From the IMG/VR virus record IMGVR_UViG_3300028364_000163, positions 1 to 21,978 of that record: 21,978 nt of DNA; one strand, given 5' to 3'. Origin of the DNA: a virus. A program made the translations under genes and the position numbers. This document shows positions 20,752 to 21,978 of the stretch, piece after piece; the first letter of the stretch is position 1; every line of letters begins with the position of its first letter. The notes below the pieces were generated by a model that was not told the origin of the DNA, did not search any database, and worked only from the letters and a program-made list of their open reading frames with translations.

Positions 20752-20958
20752 ATGCTTAGTATTGACCTGAAGCCGGGAGAAACCGTTGTCATTGGAAAAA
20801 ATGGTGAGATACGGGTAACTCTTGAGGAAAAGAAAGGCCAGGTTGCCCGATTATCCTTTGACGCCGACCGCAGCATTCCAATAAACAGGGTAGAGAAAAT
20901 CAAAAGCCTTAGCGGAATAGCTGCAAAATACGGCATTGGCAAGCGCAAGGAAAAGTAA
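20752..20958 (+). CDS. CsrA/RsmA-like post-transcriptional regulator
   Basis: A 68-residue protein that aligns by eye with CsrA along most of its length: ML....PGETVVIGKNGEIRVTLEEKKGQVARLSFDADRSIPINRVEKI against CsrA's ML....[38 protein letters not shown], with a two-residue insertion before strand 2. R46 occupies the place of the RNA-contacting R44 of CsrA, but the R6-R7 pair of strand 1 is replaced by L6-K7, so RNA preference may differ. CsrA dimers bind GGA-containing hairpins in 5' leaders to change translation or stability. A basic tail (AAKYGIGKRKEK) follows. GGGGCG lies before the ATG. It sits alone between scaffold and capsid genes, so a role in tuning their expression is plausible but inferred. 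Confidence 0.75.
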   Translation: MLSIDLKPGETVVIGKNGEIRVTLEEKKGQVARLSFDADRSIPINRVEKIKSLSGIAAKYGIGKRKEK

Positions 20959-20960
20959 CT

Positions 20961-20978
20961 GGCTTGCACAAAGCCTTT
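20961..20978 (+). terminator. Weak terminator-like hairpin before the capsid gene
   Basis: GGCTT (20961-20965) pairs with AAGCC (20971-20975) over GCACA and is followed by TTTAT. The stem is short and the T run poor. It begins just after the CsrA-like stop codon, in the 109-nt leader of the capsid gene. Confidence 0.35.
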
Positions 20979-21067
20979 ATCGAACAGATAATGAACACCG
21001 AGCAAGTGAAGTCGCAGGAGTGACGGAGCTAATACGAAAACCTAAACCCAATGAGGGGTAACTCCTG

Positions 21068-21978
21068 ATGGCTTCTACCGTAGTTGCTTTTGGCGATCCT
21101 AAAGCCGCAAAAAAGTGGTCTGGCTCACTCGCAGTCGACCAAATCAAAAAATCATACTTCGAGCGCAAGTTCGTTGGTACCGAAGACAACAGCATCATCC
21201 AACGCAAGACTGAACTGGAAACCGATAGTGGTGACCGGATTTCATTCGACCTGTCTGTGCAGCTGCGCGGTGAATACACCGAAGGCGACCGCCGCTTGGA
21301 TAACAAAGCGGAAAACCTGAAATTCTACACCGACGAAGTAAATATCGACCAGGCGCGTAAAGCCGTATCAGCCGGCGGCAAAATGACCCGCAAGCGTACT
21401 GTGCATAACTTGCGATCCATTGCCCGTAACCGCTTGGGTGATTACTGGTCCCGTTTCAGCGACGAACTGATGTTCATGTACCTGTCTGGCGCGCGCGGCA
21501 TCAACAGAGATTTCCTGTTTGGCCTCGACTTCACTGGTCACGCTGGCAATCTGTTTCAGACGCCTGATGCAATTCACCAGATGTACGGTGGCGATGCAAC
21601 CAGCAAGGGTTCAATCGTTGCGGGTGACAAAATGACCCGTTCTATTGTTGAGCGCGCAGAGGTGAAAGCCACCATGCTGCAAGCGCAAGACCCTGACGCA
21701 GCCAACATGGTCCCAGTTACCATGGAAGGCGAAGAGCGTTATGTGTGCGTTATGTCGCCCTTCCAGGCTCACGACTTGCGCAATGAATCCGCAGGTGAAT
21801 GGCTCGATGTTCAGAAAGCCGCCGCCGCCGCCGAAGGCCGGAACAACCCGATCTTCAAAGGCTCACTTGGTATGCTTAAAAACGTGGTTCTGCACAGCCA
21901 CCGCAACGCCATCCGTTTCAGCGATTATGGCGCTGGTAGTAACGTCAGTGCGTCCCGGGCATTGTTTATGGGCCGTCA
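21068..21978 (+). CDS. N4-gp56 family major capsid protein, 3'-truncated by window edge
   Basis: The first 303 codons are open to the edge. The N-terminus AVDQIKKSYFERKFVGTEDNSIIQRKTELETDSGDRISFDLSVQLRGEYTEGDRRLDNKAENLKFYTDEVNIDQARKAVSAGGKMTRKRTVHNLRSIARNRLGDYWSRFSDELMFMYLSGARG is the characteristic opening of the N4-gp56 major capsid family (HK97-like fold; 'GD.i.F.L...L.G....Gd..L.G.E..L.fy.d.v.IdQ.R.avr..G.m..qr...dlR..ar..L..w'). Its end falls outside the window. GAGGGG lies about nine bases before ATG 21068. Two GGA motifs (21017-21019 and 21025-21027) lie in the leader, possible sites for the CsrA-like product of the preceding gene. High expression late in infection is expected. Confidence 0.92.
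   Translation, partial: MASTVVAFGDPKAAKKWSGSLAVDQIKKSYFERKFVGTEDNSIIQRKTELETDSGDRISFDLSVQLRGEYTEGDRRLDNKAENLKFYTDEVNIDQARKAVSAGGKMTRKRTVHNLRSIARNRLGDYWSRFSDELMFMYLSGARGINRDFLFGLDFTGHAGNLFQTPDAIHQMYGGDATSKGSIVAGDKMTRSIVERAEVKATMLQAQDPDAANMVPVTMEGEERYVCVMSPFQAHDLRNESAGEWLDVQKAAAAAEGRNNPIFKGSLGMLKNVVLHSHRNAIRFSDYGAGSNVSASRALFMGR

Noticed and set aside
20992-21024. 10-codon leader peptide (MNTEQVKSQE) before the capsid gene
   Set aside because: No ribosome site and no run of regulatory codons; chance occurrence is likely.

Overview
The window is a contiguous piece of a tailed double-stranded DNA phage or prophage, probably of a gammaproteobacterium. The evidence is dense packing, many ATGA/TGATG stop-start overlaps and a classical phage gene order: a recombination gene (YqaJ-type exonuclease), SSB, nin-region-type nucleases, an O-like/P-like replication pair, a long run of small orphan genes, small terminase, large terminase, P22-like portal, Gp49-like protein, scaffold-like protein and N4-gp56-type major capsid protein. 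The proteobacterial SSB, DUF1367 and YbcO-like proteins fit a gammaproteobacterial host. A P22-like portal with an N4-type capsid suggests a podovirus-like virion, but no tail gene is in view. TAG, TAA and TGA all serve as ordinary stops. There is no rRNA, tRNA, CRISPR array or insertion sequence that I can see.

Layout. 1-692 (minus) is the N-terminal part of the exonuclease, running off the left edge. 693-866 is a divergent control region. 867-7196 (plus) is the early/replication block: HTH protein, SSB, DUF1367, YbcO-like nuclease, RuvC-like resolvase, a cluster of three hairpins, a 57-residue HTH protein, an O-like protein, a P-like protein and a DUF2303 module. 7239-12928 (plus) is an accessory block of small, tightly coupled genes. 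Most are unrecognised. It includes an ORF interrupted by an in-frame TAG, a 28-residue membrane peptide, a RyR-domain protein, a Cys-rich mini-protein and two gene junctions sharing a 21-bp direct repeat. 13002-21978 is the head and packaging block. It is interrupted at 13676-14865 by a three-gene minus-strand cassette carrying a RadC-like JAMM protein between the terminase subunits. The block ends with a CsrA-like regulator placed directly before the capsid gene, which runs off the right edge.

How it fits together. SSB, the YqaJ exonuclease and the RuvC-like resolvase would handle recombination and branched DNA. The O-like and P-like proteins would start replication and recruit the helicase. 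The O-like gene carries a convincing candidate origin: CAACGA-core repeats spaced 11 bp apart, out of phase with the reading frame, followed by an AT-rich GATACA tract. This resembles the phage lambda arrangement. Terminase then packages DNA into heads built from portal, scaffold and capsid.

Most noteworthy items: the iteron-like origin, the CsrA-like gene lacking the usual basic pair of strand 1, the inverted radC cassette, the amber-interrupted ORF that is still coupled to its downstream gene, and an SSB whose acidic tip is capped by six extra residues. All functional calls come from reading sequence patterns, without database searches.
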